Shown in pieces: positions 52,368 through 61,882 of a stretch of DNA of 64,000 nucleotides. The notes under the pieces were generated by a model, which was not told where the DNA came from, did not search any database, and saw only the letters and a list, made by a program, of their open reading frames with translations. The stretch is taken from contig WFZA01000058.1 in NCBI GenBank assembly GCA_015489815.1, positions 1 to 64,000 on the forward strand. Direction: 5' to 3'. A program made the translations under genes and the position numbers. Source of the stretch: Caldisericales bacterium. GTDB lineage: Bacteria > Caldisericota > Caldisericia > Caldisericales > Caldisericaceae. Each line of letters opens with the position of its first letter. Within the stretch, counting starts at the first letter, position 1.

Positions 52368-53462
52368 ATGATTAGATTTGAAAAAAGAGAATCAACTTCT
52401 ACGAGCTTAAAAATTCTTATCCCAACAGTATCCATTATTTTAGGTATTTTAATTGGTGCTGTGGCAATTCTTTTAAAGGGAATTAATCCCATTAAAGTAT
52501 ACCAGGCCCTTTTAATAGGTGCGTATAGCAGTAAGTATACATTCTCTGAAACACTCGTTGCAGCAACACCGCTTATTTTAATCTCTGCAGGGTTGATCGT
52601 GGTATTTAAAATGAACTTCTGGAACATTGGTGCATACGGGCAGTACATCATGGGTGCAATCTTTAGTTCTTACTTCGCAATTTTTTGGTCACCGCACATT
52701 CCCAAGGTAATAATGCTTACCGTTATGGTAATTGCAGGTATGGTAGGTGGTGCGTTGTGGGCCATTATTCCCGCTTTGCTTAAAGCATATTGGGAGGTAA
52801 ACGAAGTTATTTCTACCCTACTTCTTAATTACATTGCACTTTTTGTGCTGAAGTTTTTAATGTATGGTACCTGGAGAGATCCGTTAAGCCACGGCTTTCC
52901 GCTGTCAAAACCATTCCCGAATAATGCCCAGCTTCCAAGAATAATACCTCATACGCGTGTTAATTTGGGATTAATATTTGGTATTATAGCTGTTTTCGTC
53001 GTATGGTATCTTCTTAAAAAGACGAAATTTGGGTACGAAATCAGGGTAATTGGTGAAAATCCTAATGCAGCGCGTTATGCAGGAATGAATGTGGCAAAAA
53101 ACATTATTATTGCTATGATTATAAGTGGTGCACTTGCAGGTCTTGCTGGGATGGTTCAGGTTTCTGGAATTATCCATTTACTTCAGATTAAAATTAATCC
53201 GGATTATGGGTATACGGCGATTATCGTAGCATGGCTTGCTTATCTTGACCCAATTGTTGCATCTTTCTTTGCTGTGTTTCTTGGTGGCCTTGCATCTGGT
53301 GCTTACCAGATTCAGATTACGATGCAGGTGCCTTTTGGAATCGTAGGCGTTATTGAAAGTGCAATTCTTTTTGTTTTAATTGGTAGCGAGATTTTTATGA
53401 GATATCGTTTGGTTTTTGATGTGGGGAAGAAAAAACATAGTGGCCAGGAGGAAACATTATGA
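52368..53462 (+). CDS. Nucleoside ABC transporter permease 1
   Basis: A 364-aa BPD_transp_2 (RbsC/NupP-type) permease with about nine to ten hydrophobic helices. Typical family segments are MNFWNIGAYGQYIMGAI, VNEVISTLLLNYIAL and GENPNAARYAGMNV, the EAA-like coupling loop. It forms half of the membrane channel for the importer. It starts 10 bp after the ATPase and overlaps the second permease by 4 bp. Confidence 0.93.
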   Translation: MIRFEKRESTSTSLKILIPTVSIILGILIGAVAILLKGINPIKVYQALLIGAYSSKYTFSETLVAATPLILISAGLIVVFKMNFWNIGAYGQYIMGAIFSSYFAIFWSPHIPKVIMLTVMVIAGMVGGALWAIIPALLKAYWEVNEVISTLLLNYIALFVLKFLMYGTWRDPLSHGFPLSKPFPNNAQLPRIIPHTRVNLGLIFGIIAVFVVWYLLKKTKFGYEIRVIGENPNAARYAGMNVAKNIIIAMIISGALAGLAGMVQVSGIIHLLQIKINPDYGYTAIIVAWLAYLDPIVASFFAVFLGGLASGAYQIQITMQVPFGIVGVIESAILFVLIGSEIFMRYRLVFDVGKKKHSGQEETL

Positions 53463-54400
53463 GCGGAGCACATCACATCGTATTAATAGTGTTATTTTCT
53501 GCGGCAGTTCAATCAGGTACGACACTTCTGTATCCTACGATTGGGGAGATATTTGCTGAGCGTTCTGGTATATTAAACCTTGGCGTTGAGGGTATGATGA
53601 TAATGGGTGCGTTTTTTGGTTTTGTAGTTACCTATATTACGAGGAATCCTTATATTGGATTTCTTGCAGGTGTGTTAGCTGGAGGAGCAGCGGCTTTGAT
53701 TCATGCTTTTGTTTCAATTACACTCAGGGGTAATCAGGTGGTAAGTGGATTGGCACTTACTATTTTTGGATTAGGATTTACTAATTTTTATGGGCAGAGG
53801 TGGATCAATTTGCGCTCTCCAGTTACGGTGTCTCAGATGTCTGTTCCACTACTTTCTAAAATACCTTACATAGGTCCAATTTTCTTTAAGCAAGATGCGC
53901 TTGTTTATACATCTTACATAGTTGCAATTGTTATGTGGTTCATTCTTTATAAGACAAAAGTAGGTGTTCACCTTCGTGCAACAGGACAGAATGCTCGTGC
54001 AGCAGATGCAATGGGTGTAAATGTATATGCAACGCGTTACTGGTGGACATTTTTTGGTGGTTTACTTGCAGGTGCAGGTGGTGCTTACCTTACAATTGCT
54101 TATGCCCCGTTCTGGCTTGACGGAATGACAGCAGGTAGGGGATGGATAGCAATTGCTCTCGTAATATTTGCGATGTGGGATCCGTTAAATGCAATGGTTG
54201 GTGCGTACTTATTCGGTGGAATTGATGCATTACAATTGCAGTTACAGGCAGTTGGAGTAACGATTCCTTCCTCTCTGCTTAATATGCTTCCGTACCTTTT
54301 AACATTGATTGTTATTATTATTGCTACACTTATCGTAAGGGTAAAACACATATCGGCACCGAAGGAACTTGGTATTCCGTACAATAGGGAGGAAAAGTAA
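53459..54400 (+). CDS. Nucleoside ABC transporter permease 2
   Basis: A 313-aa BPD_transp_2 (NupQ-type) permease with about eight to nine hydrophobic helices. Typical blocks are ERSGILNLGVEGMMIMGAF near the N-terminus, LRGNQVVSGLALTIFGLG, and the coupling loop ATGQNARAADAMGVN. It is the second half of the channel. It overlaps permease 1 by 4 bp and the PLP enzyme gene by 1 bp, which makes the enzyme part of the transporter operon. Confidence 0.93.
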   Translation: MSGAHHIVLIVLFSAAVQSGTTLLYPTIGEIFAERSGILNLGVEGMMIMGAFFGFVVTYITRNPYIGFLAGVLAGGAAALIHAFVSITLRGNQVVSGLALTIFGLGFTNFYGQRWINLRSPVTVSQMSVPLLSKIPYIGPIFFKQDALVYTSYIVAIVMWFILYKTKVGVHLRATGQNARAADAMGVNVYATRYWWTFFGGLLAGAGGAYLTIAYAPFWLDGMTAGRGWIAIALVIFAMWDPLNAMVGAYLFGGIDALQLQLQAVGVTIPSSLLNMLPYLLTLIVIIIATLIVRVKHISAPKELGIPYNREEK

Positions 54401-55635
54401 TGAGCTATGTAAAAAAGCTAAAATGCTTATTGTGTGGTAGTGAATATAATCCTGACGAGGTAACTTACACATGTCCAAAGTGTGGTAACGATGGGATTCT
54501 TGAAGTAATTTATGATTACGAGGAAATTAAAAAACACTTCTCTAAAGAATCTCTTCAAAGCAATAAAGATTACTCAATGTGGCGTTACCTGCCTCTCTTG
54601 CCAGTTAACGATCCTTCTAAGATTGGTCCCTTGAAGGTTGGCTGGACGCCACTTTACGAAGCAAAAAGAATTAGAGAGGATTTAGATGTTCCGTATCTAT
54701 GGATTAAAGATGACGGTAGAAACCCTACTGCGTCACTAAAGGATCGTGCATCAGCAATAGCTATAGTTAAGGCTCAGGAACTTGGAAAGAAAGTTGTAAC
54801 TTGTGCATCTACTGGTAATGCTGCCTCTTCGCTTGCAGGAGCTTCTGCTTCCGTGGGATTGAAAAATTACATTTTTGTGCCAAGGACGGCTCCAAAGGCA
54901 AAAATTGCACAACTTCTCGTTTTTGGGGCGACTGTACTTACCGTAAAAGGCAGTTACGATGAAGCATTTGACCTTTCCATTAAAGCAACTGAGAAATTCG
55001 GATGGTACAATAGAAACACCGCATTCAATCCGTATATGGTGGAAGGCAAAAAAACTGTAGCTCTTGAGATCATAGAACAAATGAATTTTGAAGTGCCTGA
55101 TTATGTGTTTGTTTCTGTTGGTGATGGCTGTATTATTTCTGGTGTTGCAAAAGGATATAGGGATATGCTTTCGCTCGGATTTATTGATAAGATGCCTAAA
55201 CTCGTTGCTGTGCAGGCAGAAGGATGCAAACCTATTGTTGATGCTGTTAACGGTGATGGGACTGTAAAATTTGTTAAACCAGATACAATTGCAGATAGTA
55301 TTGCTGTTGGCATTCCACGGAATAGAGTAATGGCTGTAAGAGATGTGAAAGAGTCTGGTGGTTTTGGCATTGCTGTCAGCGACGAAGAAATTTTATCTGC
55401 AATTAAATATTTAGGTTCTACGCAGGGAATCTTTGCGGAACCTGCAGGTGCAACTGGTTTTGCTGGAATGTTAAAAGCGCTGAAAGAAGGAAAAATCAGT
55501 AAGAATGACAAAATTGTAGTTATTGTGACTGGGAATGGACTAAAAGATGTAGAAAGTGCACAGAAGGCAGGAGGTACTCCTATTGAAATTGAACCGCGGA
55601 TTGAAGATGTGGAAAGAGTACTTAAAGAAAAGTGA
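54400..55635 (+). CDS. Threonine-synthase-like PLP-dependent lyase
   Basis: A 411-aa fold-type II PLP enzyme. An N-terminal zinc ribbon (Cys9, 12, 25, 28) precedes the catalytic domain, where Lys114 in NPTASLKDRA should bind PLP; typical threonine synthase reads NPTGSFKDR. The phosphate-binding loop is STGNAASSLAG. No homoserine kinase or dehydrogenase gene is nearby. Instead it ends the nucleoside transporter operon beside ygeY-ygeW-arcC, where other genomes have YgeX, a PLP 2,3-diaminopropionate ammonia-lyase. It could be a true threonine synthase or a lyase replacing YgeX. Confidence 0.85.
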   Translation: MSYVKKLKCLLCGSEYNPDEVTYTCPKCGNDGILEVIYDYEEIKKHFSKESLQSNKDYSMWRYLPLLPVNDPSKIGPLKVGWTPLYEAKRIREDLDVPYLWIKDDGRNPTASLKDRASAIAIVKAQELGKKVVTCASTGNAASSLAGASASVGLKNYIFVPRTAPKAKIAQLLVFGATVLTVKGSYDEAFDLSIKATEKFGWYNRNTAFNPYMVEGKKTVALEIIEQMNFEVPDYVFVSVGDGCIISGVAKGYRDMLSLGFIDKMPKLVAVQAEGCKPIVDAVNGDGTVKFVKPDTIADSIAVGIPRNRVMAVRDVKESGGFGIAVSDEEILSAIKYLGSTQGIFAEPAGATGFAGMLKALKEGKISKNDKIVVIVTGNGLKDVESAQKAGGTPIEIEPRIEDVERVLKEK

Positions 55636-55671
55636 TTTAGGAAAATCTTTATTATGCAGTACTACTTCTAT

Positions 55672-55700
55672 GGCTTGCAAGATTTTTGCAGGCCTTTTTT
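55672..55700 (+). terminator. Intrinsic terminator of the transporter operon
   Basis: A 9-bp stem GGCTTGCAA (55672-55680) / TTGCAGGCC (55686-55694) with one G-U pair and a 5-nt loop, followed by six T. It lies 36 bp after the PLP-enzyme stop codon. Confidence 0.82.
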
Positions 55701-55722
55701 ACTTAAATGAACGGGGTAAAAA

Positions 55723-56889
55723 TTGAATATTTATCTAATTGTTTCGCTGCTACTTTTACTTGGCTTTATATTTGGTAGATTTCTTAAAAAAATAGGCCTT
55801 ACCGAGATCTTAGCATACATAGTTGCTGGAATATTGATAGGGCCTGTGTTACACTTTCGTGTACCAAGCGAATTTAATGGTGTAATTACTGCAGTAACTC
55901 TTTCCTTTGTTGCATATATGGTGGGCTTAAGTTTCTCATTTGACTTTTTAAGAAGGGCTGGCAAAAAAGTCGTGATTATACTTGTCGTGGAGGTTGTCAT
56001 TACTTCGGTTGTAGTGTGGTTTCTTACCTATATTTTTACAAAGAATTTGCCACTTTCTATTATTCTGGGCTCACTTGCCCCTGCGACCGCACCTGCCGGA
56101 ACAATTGCGGTGATAAGAGATTTAAAATCTAAGGGTTCGCTGACAGAAGTTGCAATTGCGGTCGTGGGTCTTGACGATGCGGCGGGGATAATTATATATT
56201 CGTTTGGTATCGTTTTAACTAAAGCATTACTTGGAGGGAAAATAAATATAGCTGCCTTTGTCGTAAGGCCTTTATGGGAAATATTCGGTGCCGTTTTAGT
56301 AGGCGGTGTGATAGGGTTTTTGGTTTCTTTTCTTACAAATAAAACAAAAATGTCGAGTGATCACATATTTATCGTTTCTATTGGAGTTGTAATACTTACA
56401 TGGGGGTTTGCCGTGCATATAGGTGTGTCGGCCATTCTTTCGTGTATGGTTCTGGGAACAGTAATTGTAAACTTTAATAAATCAATCAGCAATAAGTCAA
56501 ATCAATTGATAGATCGAATAATGAGCCCGATATTTATTTTATTTTTTGCAGCAATTGGTGCAGAAATAGACTTTGTTCAGTTTGTAAGTATTATAGGTGT
56601 TGTGTTAATTTATTGTGTTGCCAGAAGTATTGGCAAAGTACTCGGCTGTGGAGTTGGTGGTATTCTTGCACATGCAGAACCAAAGATAACGAAATATCTC
56701 GGAGTAGCACTTTTAAATCAGGCAGGCGTTGCAGTGGGACTTGCCTTTTTAGCCGCACAGGAACTTCACGCATTTAATATGGGCGCCTTAATTACTACAC
56801 TAATGGCAACGACTACCGCCATGTTTCAAATATTATCACCTTTAGGGACTCAATTTGCCCTTAAAAAATCCGGTGAAAGTAACATCTGA
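55723..56889 (+). CDS. CPA2-family cation/proton antiporter (Kef/NapA type)
   Basis: A 388-aa membrane protein with about 12 hydrophobic segments and no C-terminal TrkA domain. The CPA2 signature appears in TEILAYIVAGILIGP, in LAPATAPAGTIAVIRD, and around VGLDDAAGIIIY, whose acidic pair is the ion-binding site. It exchanges Na+ or K+ for protons. The start is a TTG with a weak GGGG upstream; no better start lies near and the first helix begins directly after it. Single gene after the terminator at 55672. Confidence 0.88.
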   Translation: MNIYLIVSLLLLLGFIFGRFLKKIGLTEILAYIVAGILIGPVLHFRVPSEFNGVITAVTLSFVAYMVGLSFSFDFLRRAGKKVVIILVVEVVITSVVVWFLTYIFTKNLPLSIILGSLAPATAPAGTIAVIRDLKSKGSLTEVAIAVVGLDDAAGIIIYSFGIVLTKALLGGKINIAAFVVRPLWEIFGAVLVGGVIGFLVSFLTNKTKMSSDHIFIVSIGVVILTWGFAVHIGVSAILSCMVLGTVIVNFNKSISNKSNQLIDRIMSPIFILFFAAIGAEIDFVQFVSIIGVVLIYCVARSIGKVLGCGVGGILAHAEPKITKYLGVALLNQAGVAVGLAFLAAQELHAFNMGALITTLMATTTAMFQILSPLGTQFALKKSGESNI

Positions 56890-56911
56890 GTTTTTGTTAT
56901 TGGTGTTATTC

Positions 56912-56939
56912 TTGACGAAATATAAATTTTCTGTAAAAT
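56912..56939 (+). promoter_or_regulatory. Promoter of the coaBC-metK-priA operon
   Basis: TTGACG (56912-56917), 16 bp, TAAAAT (56934-56939). The start point would be near 56946, with a leader of about 30 nt carrying GAGGTGAT before the first ATG at 56975. Confidence 0.75.
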
Positions 56940-56974
56940 AATAACCTACACAAATACAAAGAGGTGATTATAGT

Positions 56975-57172
56975 ATGGGTATGGAAGAAAGTAAACTCTA
57001 CATGGAACTTTTAAAGAATGTAGAAAAGAATAAGTACAAACTCATTCAGGAACTTATAGAAAGGGCAGAAAAGGAATCAAAAATAAATCCAGCTTTCGTG
57101 CCTTTCTATCCAGCTGATTGTTTTGTAAAAGTTTCAAACTTAATGCTTAAGGAGGCAAAAGATAAGGAATAA
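56975..57172 (+). CDS. Small 65-aa protein, positional candidate for RNA polymerase omega
   Basis: A 65-aa charged, helical protein, first gene of an operon that continues with coaBC. In many bacteria rpoZ occupies exactly this place. A segment NKYKLIQELIERAEKE resembles the KYxLVxxAxxRAxxL helix of omega, and [13 protein letters not shown] might match its C-terminal helix, but the match is weak and the usual N-terminal P-SIDEL is missing. It may be a diverged omega or an unrelated protein. GAGGTGAT precedes the ATG. Its stop overlaps the probable coaBC start by 11 bp. Confidence 0.7.
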   Translation: MGMEESKLYMELLKNVEKNKYKLIQELIERAEKESKINPAFVPFYPADCFVKVSNLMLKEAKDKE

Positions 57173-58370
57173 AGTACTCCTTATTGTTACCGGCAGCATT
57201 GCATTTTATAAAGCATACAATATTCTACGCTTGCTCAAAAAATCCAGCATAAGCGTAAAAGTTATTTTAACTAAAGGAGCGCTTAAATTTGCGTCTCCTT
57301 TATCTTTTTCTGCACTGGGTGCTGATGCCGTATACACTTCAAATGACAGTTTTTCTCTGGACGAAGATAATATTTCTTTACATCTTTCTTTATCTCGATG
57401 GGCAGATTTGATTTTGATTGCACCTGCAAGTGCTGATTTTATCGCAAAGTGTGCAAACGGAATTTCTGACGAGCTTGCACTTACTACTGTTCTTGCTTTT
57501 AATAAATATAGTGATGTAATTGTAGCGCCAGCAATGAACAGTATGATGTATGAAAATCCTTTAACATCTAAAAACATAGAGGATCTCAAAAATCTTGGTG
57601 CATCTTTTGTTGATTCCGAAGTAGGTGCTCTTGCGGATCTATCTGTTGGTAAAGGGAGACTTGCTGATGAGGAAAAGATTTTTGAAAAAGTGATGTATAT
57701 GTTAGAGGAAAAGAAGCTGTTTTTGGGTAAAAAGTTTCTTATTACTGCAGGTGCAACGAGAGAATACATTGACCCGGTGCGGTTTATTACTAATGGTTCT
57801 TCAGGTACTATGGGGTTTTCTCTTGCGAGGGCTGCAAAAATGTTGGGCGGAAAGGTGTATTTAGTAAAAGGACATACAACTGCAAGGCTACCGTTCGTTG
57901 ATGCTATATTCGAGGTGGATACAACAGAGGATTTATTAAAAGAAACGCGAAAGTTGTTTAGTGAAATAGACATATTGATTATGGCTGCTGCTCCTGTTGA
58001 CTTTAAACCCAAGGTAGAGGCTACTCATAAAATTAAAAAGCAAAAGGAACTTCTTCTGTCACTAAAGGCAGCACCTGATGTTTTAAAAAGTCTCTACAAT
58101 AATAAGAAGAATCAAATAATTGTGGGTTTTGCTCTCGAAACAGAAGACCTGATTAAAAATGCTAAAGAAAAAATGAATCACAAACATATGGACATCGTTG
58201 TTGCTAATAAAAATTCCAATATTGGTAAAGAAAATGGCAGTGTAACGATTATTGATAAATATGGAAAAAGTATTATTATAGAAAACAAAAGCAAAGATGA
58301 AATTGCTCAAGAAATTTTGTTATTTTTGAAAAATTTTATGGAGAAGGAGGTACGAGATGGTAAGAAATGA
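57162..58370 (+). CDS. coaBC: Bifunctional CoaBC with apparent ATA start codon
   Basis: About 402 aa, matching the usual ~400. The CoaC half has [10 protein letters not shown] at the N-terminus, [17 protein letters not shown] and [11 protein letters not shown]. The CoaB half starts near residue 185 with [21 protein letters not shown]. The enzyme makes 4'-phosphopantetheine from phosphopantothenate and cysteine for coenzyme A. The first ATG or GTG-type codon in frame would remove the conserved nucleotide-binding N-terminus. The frame is open only from 57144, and an ATA at 57162 sits 6 nt after AAGGAGG (57149-57155), so ATA is the likely start. It overlaps metK by 14 bp. Confidence 0.88.
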   Translation: MRNKVLLIVTGSIAFYKAYNILRLLKKSSISVKVILTKGALKFASPLSFSALGADAVYTSNDSFSLDEDNISLHLSLSRWADLILIAPASADFIAKCANGISDELALTTVLAFNKYSDVIVAPAMNSMMYENPLTSKNIEDLKNLGASFVDSEVGALADLSVGKGRLADEEKIFEKVMYMLEEKKLFLGKKFLITAGATREYIDPVRFITNGSSGTMGFSLARAAKMLGGKVYLVKGHTTARLPFVDAIFEVDTTEDLLKETRKLFSEIDILIMAAAPVDFKPKVEATHKIKKQKELLLSLKAAPDVLKSLYNNKKNQIIVGFALETEDLIKNAKEKMNHKHMDIVVANKNSNIGKENGSVTIIDKYGKSIIIENKSKDEIAQEILLFLKNFMEKEVRDGKK

Positions 58371-59547
58371 AGAAATGAGATTCGTTACATCGGAATCTGT
58401 AACGGAGGGTCATCCCGATAAACTTGCCGACCAGATTTCCGATAAAGTTTTAGACGAAATTTTAAAAGAGGACCCTCACGGCCGTGTTGCTTGCGAAACA
58501 TATGTAACACATGGACTTATAATTGTTGGTGGTGAAATTACTACGAAGGCATGGGTTGATATCTCTAATATTGCAAGAGAAACTGTAAAGGAAGTGGGTT
58601 ATACTTCTCCAAAGTATGGTTTTGACTATCATACCTGTGCAATTCTAAATGCCGTAGGTAGGCAGTCTCCAGATATTGCTCAGGGTGTTGACAGAGGAGG
58701 AGCAGGTGATCAGGGCGTAATGTACGGTTATGCTACAAATGAAACAGACGAGCTTATGCCTCTTCCTATAGTGCTTGCCCATAAACTTACTGAACAACTT
58801 GCAAAGGTAAGAAAAACAGGTAACCCATCTGATGTTGGTCCTTTCCTTGGGCCTGACGGTAAAGCGCAGGTTACTTTGCGATACGAAGGAGGCAAAGCAG
58901 TAGAGGTAACCGATGTTGTTATTTCTACTCAGCATACGGAAGAGTTGCTTGATAAAAACGATCCGTCTCACATGTCAGAGGATGCAAGGCAACGCATAGT
59001 TCAGGCGGTTGCTATGCCCATTATACCTGACTATTTAATAACAGACAAGACTCGCTTCCATGTTAATCCTACTGGTAAATTCGTCGTAGGCGGTCCGCAG
59101 TCTGATACTGGAATGACTGGCAGAAAATTAGAAGTTGATACATACGGTGGTATGGCACCACACGGTGGAGGTGCTTTTTCCGGTAAAGACCCAACAAAGG
59201 TTGACAGATCTGCCACTTATATGATGCGATACCTTGCTAAAAATGTCGTAGCATCTGGTATTGCAAGTGAGTGTCTTATTCAGGCGGCATACATTATTGG
59301 TGAGGTTCAGCCCGTGTCATTTATGGTAGATACTTTTGGGACGGGGAAAGTGGACGATAGAGAAATAGAGCGTGTATTGAAAGAACTCGTAGATCTTTCT
59401 CCGCGTGGGATAATAGAGAAACTCGATTTGCTTAGGCCTATATATCAAAAGACGGCATCGTATGGTCACTTTGGAAGAAATGAACCTGAATTTACCTGGG
59501 AAAAGACAGATCTTGCTGAAGACATAAGAAAAAAGCTTGGGGTATAA
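58357..59547 (+). CDS. metK: S-adenosylmethionine synthetase
   Basis: A 396-aa MetK, making S-adenosylmethionine from methionine and ATP. Signatures are [16 protein letters not shown] near residue 10, the hexapeptide-like [12 protein letters not shown] and the P-loop-like [17 protein letters not shown]. Length and motifs are complete. AAGGAGG (58344-58350) fits the ATG at 58357, which overlaps the coaBC end by 14 bp. Confidence 0.98.
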   Translation: MVRNEEMRFVTSESVTEGHPDKLADQISDKVLDEILKEDPHGRVACETYVTHGLIIVGGEITTKAWVDISNIARETVKEVGYTSPKYGFDYHTCAILNAVGRQSPDIAQGVDRGGAGDQGVMYGYATNETDELMPLPIVLAHKLTEQLAKVRKTGNPSDVGPFLGPDGKAQVTLRYEGGKAVEVTDVVISTQHTEELLDKNDPSHMSEDARQRIVQAVAMPIIPDYLITDKTRFHVNPTGKFVVGGPQSDTGMTGRKLEVDTYGGMAPHGGGAFSGKDPTKVDRSATYMMRYLAKNVVASGIASECLIQAAYIIGEVQPVSFMVDTFGTGKVDDREIERVLKELVDLSPRGIIEKLDLLRPIYQKTASYGHFGRNEPEFTWEKTDLAEDIRKKLGV

Positions 59548-61846
59548 TAAGGGACATTTAATAGCGGGAGTCGTAATAGACGGTCTTTACATTAAAAGGG
59601 ATCTGTTTTATTACGAAATTCCTGCAAATCTCGTTGATAAAGCTCTTATTGGGGCAAAAGTTGTTGTACCATTCGGACCGAGAGACGAATTTCGGTCCGG
59701 TTTTTTATTTTCTATAGAAAAATCTAATCTCCAAAAAAACCTTAAGGAAATAAAAGAAATTTCTAATTCGAGAATTTTTGATTTAGAAACACGCGACCTT
59801 TTATTATTTACTGCAGAAAAGTACTTTGTTCCCCTACACATATTAATAAATAAGGTTCTTAAGAATTTTTCCCTTGAGATATTCCGCAAGTACATTATTT
59901 GTCAGGATTGTGAGAGATTAAAGTCCAGGCTCTCAAATTTTTCGGATAAAAAAAGACAAATTTCTAATTTTGTCCTTAATCGTAAAATATTTCCCGTGTC
60001 TTTGTTGAGGCGTTACTTTGGAGAGAGCTATGGGCCAGTTCTCAGAGAACTGGAAGAAGAGGGAGTTATTACGAGAAATACCATAGTTGAGAAATTTTCA
60101 AAAAGATACCTCTCTATAAATAAGCCCCGTGAGTATCTTAATTCTGTCGTAGAGTCAATATCTGATAAAAAATTGCTTAATGCCGTAGTGTCTGTATTAG
60201 GACGGCTGATAAGTGCAAAGAGTCCTGTTAGGGAAGATGTTGCAAAAAAGGGTATTCCTTACGGACGAAAAGCTATAGATTTTCTTGTTTCAAAAAGCGT
60301 CGTATCTGAACGGTACTCTGCTGAATCTAATGTATCTACTGATAAAAAGTACACGATGAGTGTCCTTTGCCTGGGTTCCCTTTCCGAAAGAGCAAAAAAA
60401 ATTGCCAAAATTATAAAGCACAGTAGCAGTAATAAAACTTTGATTGTTTTTCCGGAACTTTCCACGATAGAGAAAGTGAAAGATTTTTATAAAGCAGAAT
60501 TTGGTGAAAGTGTTTTCGTCTGGGACGGAGGCAGTAAGAGAAAGCTTTTTGAAGCAATATACTGGCAAAATAAGACTGTTATACTTGCAACAGCGCCAGC
60601 TCTATTTGTTCGAATCCCAAATTTATCCGTTTTAGTTATCGAGGATGCTTCTTCAAAGTATTTTGAGAATAGAAATTTTTTAATGTTCGATGTGCGGCCT
60701 ATTTCGATTAAAAAGGCCCAAATGGAGAAGCTATCTTTGATTTTTTCTACTGCAGTGCCTACTACAGAAGTGTACTATTTATTGGATAAAGGTTTGGCGA
60801 AAAAAAATGTTATCCATAATAAAAAAGTTTACCATTCGTTGCATATCGTTGACATGAGAAATGAATTTAAGAAACGCAATTACAAGATGTTGTCCATGGT
60901 AGTCCAGAGGAAAATGCGGAGTGTTCTAAACGGCGGAGGAAATATAGCGCTTTTATTAAATAGAAAAAGTTATTCTACATTTGTAATGTGCAGGGAATGT
61001 GGATATGTGTTGCGTTGCCCGAATTGCAATGTGCCATTGTATTACGATAAAGATAGAAATAAATTATTTTGTCCTATGTGTGGATATGAGACGAATCCGC
61101 CAGATGTTTGTCCGCGCTGTGGTAGCCCAAGTATTGCTTATTTTGCTGGTGGATTGCAAAAATTGAAAGAACAAATCTTAGACTTATTTCCTGGCTTTAA
61201 GATTGTAGAACTAACCAGTGACATTAAGTCGCGCGATTTACTCTGGCGATCCTCAAATTACAGTAAAACAATTTTTATTGGCACTGAATACCTACTCAGC
61301 CATCTTACATTAGAAGAAATAGGTTTGTTTGCGTTTGTTAGTATAGATATATTTTTAAATCATTACGGATTTAACGCCTCAGAAGAAACATTTTCATTGA
61401 TAGCAAAGTCTCTTTTAGAGACGAAGAAAGGGGAAGTCTTTGTTCAAACATATGTCCCGGACAACTTTGTATTTAAGGCTGCTGAAACTATAGACTGCAA
61501 CAAGTTTTTTAACGAAGACCTTTCTTTAAGGAGTGTTATGAAGTACCCGCCGTTTTTAAATTTAGTTGTTTTTACATTCTCTGGTAAAGATGTTGAGGAA
61601 GTAAACGACCTTGCTAAAAGTTTTAAGAATGCTTTAGAGAAAATTTTAGGTAAAGAGATAGATATTTTTGGTCCTTCTCCTTCTGTGATAGAAAAAAGAA
61701 AGGGCTTACACTTTGTCGAGGTAATGCTAAAGATTAAGAATTTAAAAAGGGAAGTAAGAGATTTATTTGTGAAATTTTCTGGCGAATCAAGTAGAATTGG
61801 CATTTCCGCATGTTCTTACCTTGCAGTTAAAGAATATGTGGAGTAG
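59537..61846 (+). CDS. priA: PriA-like primosomal protein with degraded helicase motifs
   Basis: About 769 aa. The N-terminal DNA-binding domain ([16 protein letters not shown]) and the zinc-binding insertion near 485-530 ([21 protein letters not shown]) are intact, as is the C-terminal [10 protein letters not shown] block. The ATPase motifs are not. No GxGKT is present around 273-290, the DEEH box reads IEDASSKY (about 368), and the QVAGRAGR motif is replaced by KSLLETKKG. It is therefore probably a replication-restart loader without helicase activity. The TTG at 59537 overlaps metK by 11 bp and lacks a ribosome site; an ATA at 59561 follows AAGGG by 7 nt. Confidence 0.88.
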   Translation: MGYNKGHLIAGVVIDGLYIKRDLFYYEIPANLVDKALIGAKVVVPFGPRDEFRSGFLFSIEKSNLQKNLKEIKEISNSRIFDLETRDLLLFTAEKYFVPLHILINKVLKNFSLEIFRKYIICQDCERLKSRLSNFSDKKRQISNFVLNRKIFPVSLLRRYFGESYGPVLRELEEEGVITRNTIVEKFSKRYLSINKPREYLNSVVESISDKKLLNAVVSVLGRLISAKSPVREDVAKKGIPYGRKAIDFLVSKSVVSERYSAESNVSTDKKYTMSVLCLGSLSERAKKIAKIIKHSSSNKTLIVFPELSTIEKVKDFYKAEFGESVFVWDGGSKRKLFEAIYWQNKTVILATAPALFVRIPNLSVLVIEDASSKYFENRNFLMFDVRPISIKKAQMEKLSLIFSTAVPTTEVYYLLDKGLAKKNVIHNKKVYHSLHIVDMRNEFKKRNYKMLSMVVQRKMRSVLNGGGNIALLLNRKSYSTFVMCRECGYVLRCPNCNVPLYYDKDRNKLFCPMCGYETNPPDVCPRCGSPSIAYFAGGLQKLKEQILDLFPGFKIVELTSDIKSRDLLWRSSNYSKTIFIGTEYLLSHLTLEEIGLFAFVSIDIFLNHYGFNASEETFSLIAKSLLETKKGEVFVQTYVPDNFVFKAAETIDCNKFFNEDLSLRSVMKYPPFLNLVVFTFSGKDVEEVNDLAKSFKNALEKILGKEIDIFGPSPSVIEKRKGLHFVEVMLKIKNLKREVRDLFVKFSGESSRIGISACSYLAVKEYVE

Positions 61847-61870
61847 GCAGCGTGTTGTTGCGCCTACTCC
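61840..61870. terminator. Convergent hairpin between priA and htrA
   Basis: A 9-bp stem GGAGTAGGC (61840-61848) / GCCTACTCC (61862-61870) with a 13-nt loop covering the priA stop codon. Neither side has a T-run, so its strength as a terminator is doubtful. Confidence 0.4.
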
Positions 61871-61882
61871 AATAAATAACTT

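Noticed and set aside
52220-52651. 143-codon minus-strand frame across the ATPase-permease junction
   Set aside because: Both overlapping plus-strand genes are clearly coding and the antisense product has no motif.
57206-58012. 268-codon open frame on the minus strand
   Set aside because: It lies opposite coaBC, whose protein sequence is clearly conserved. The antisense product is Ser/Asn/Phe-rich with no recognisable motif or ribosome site.
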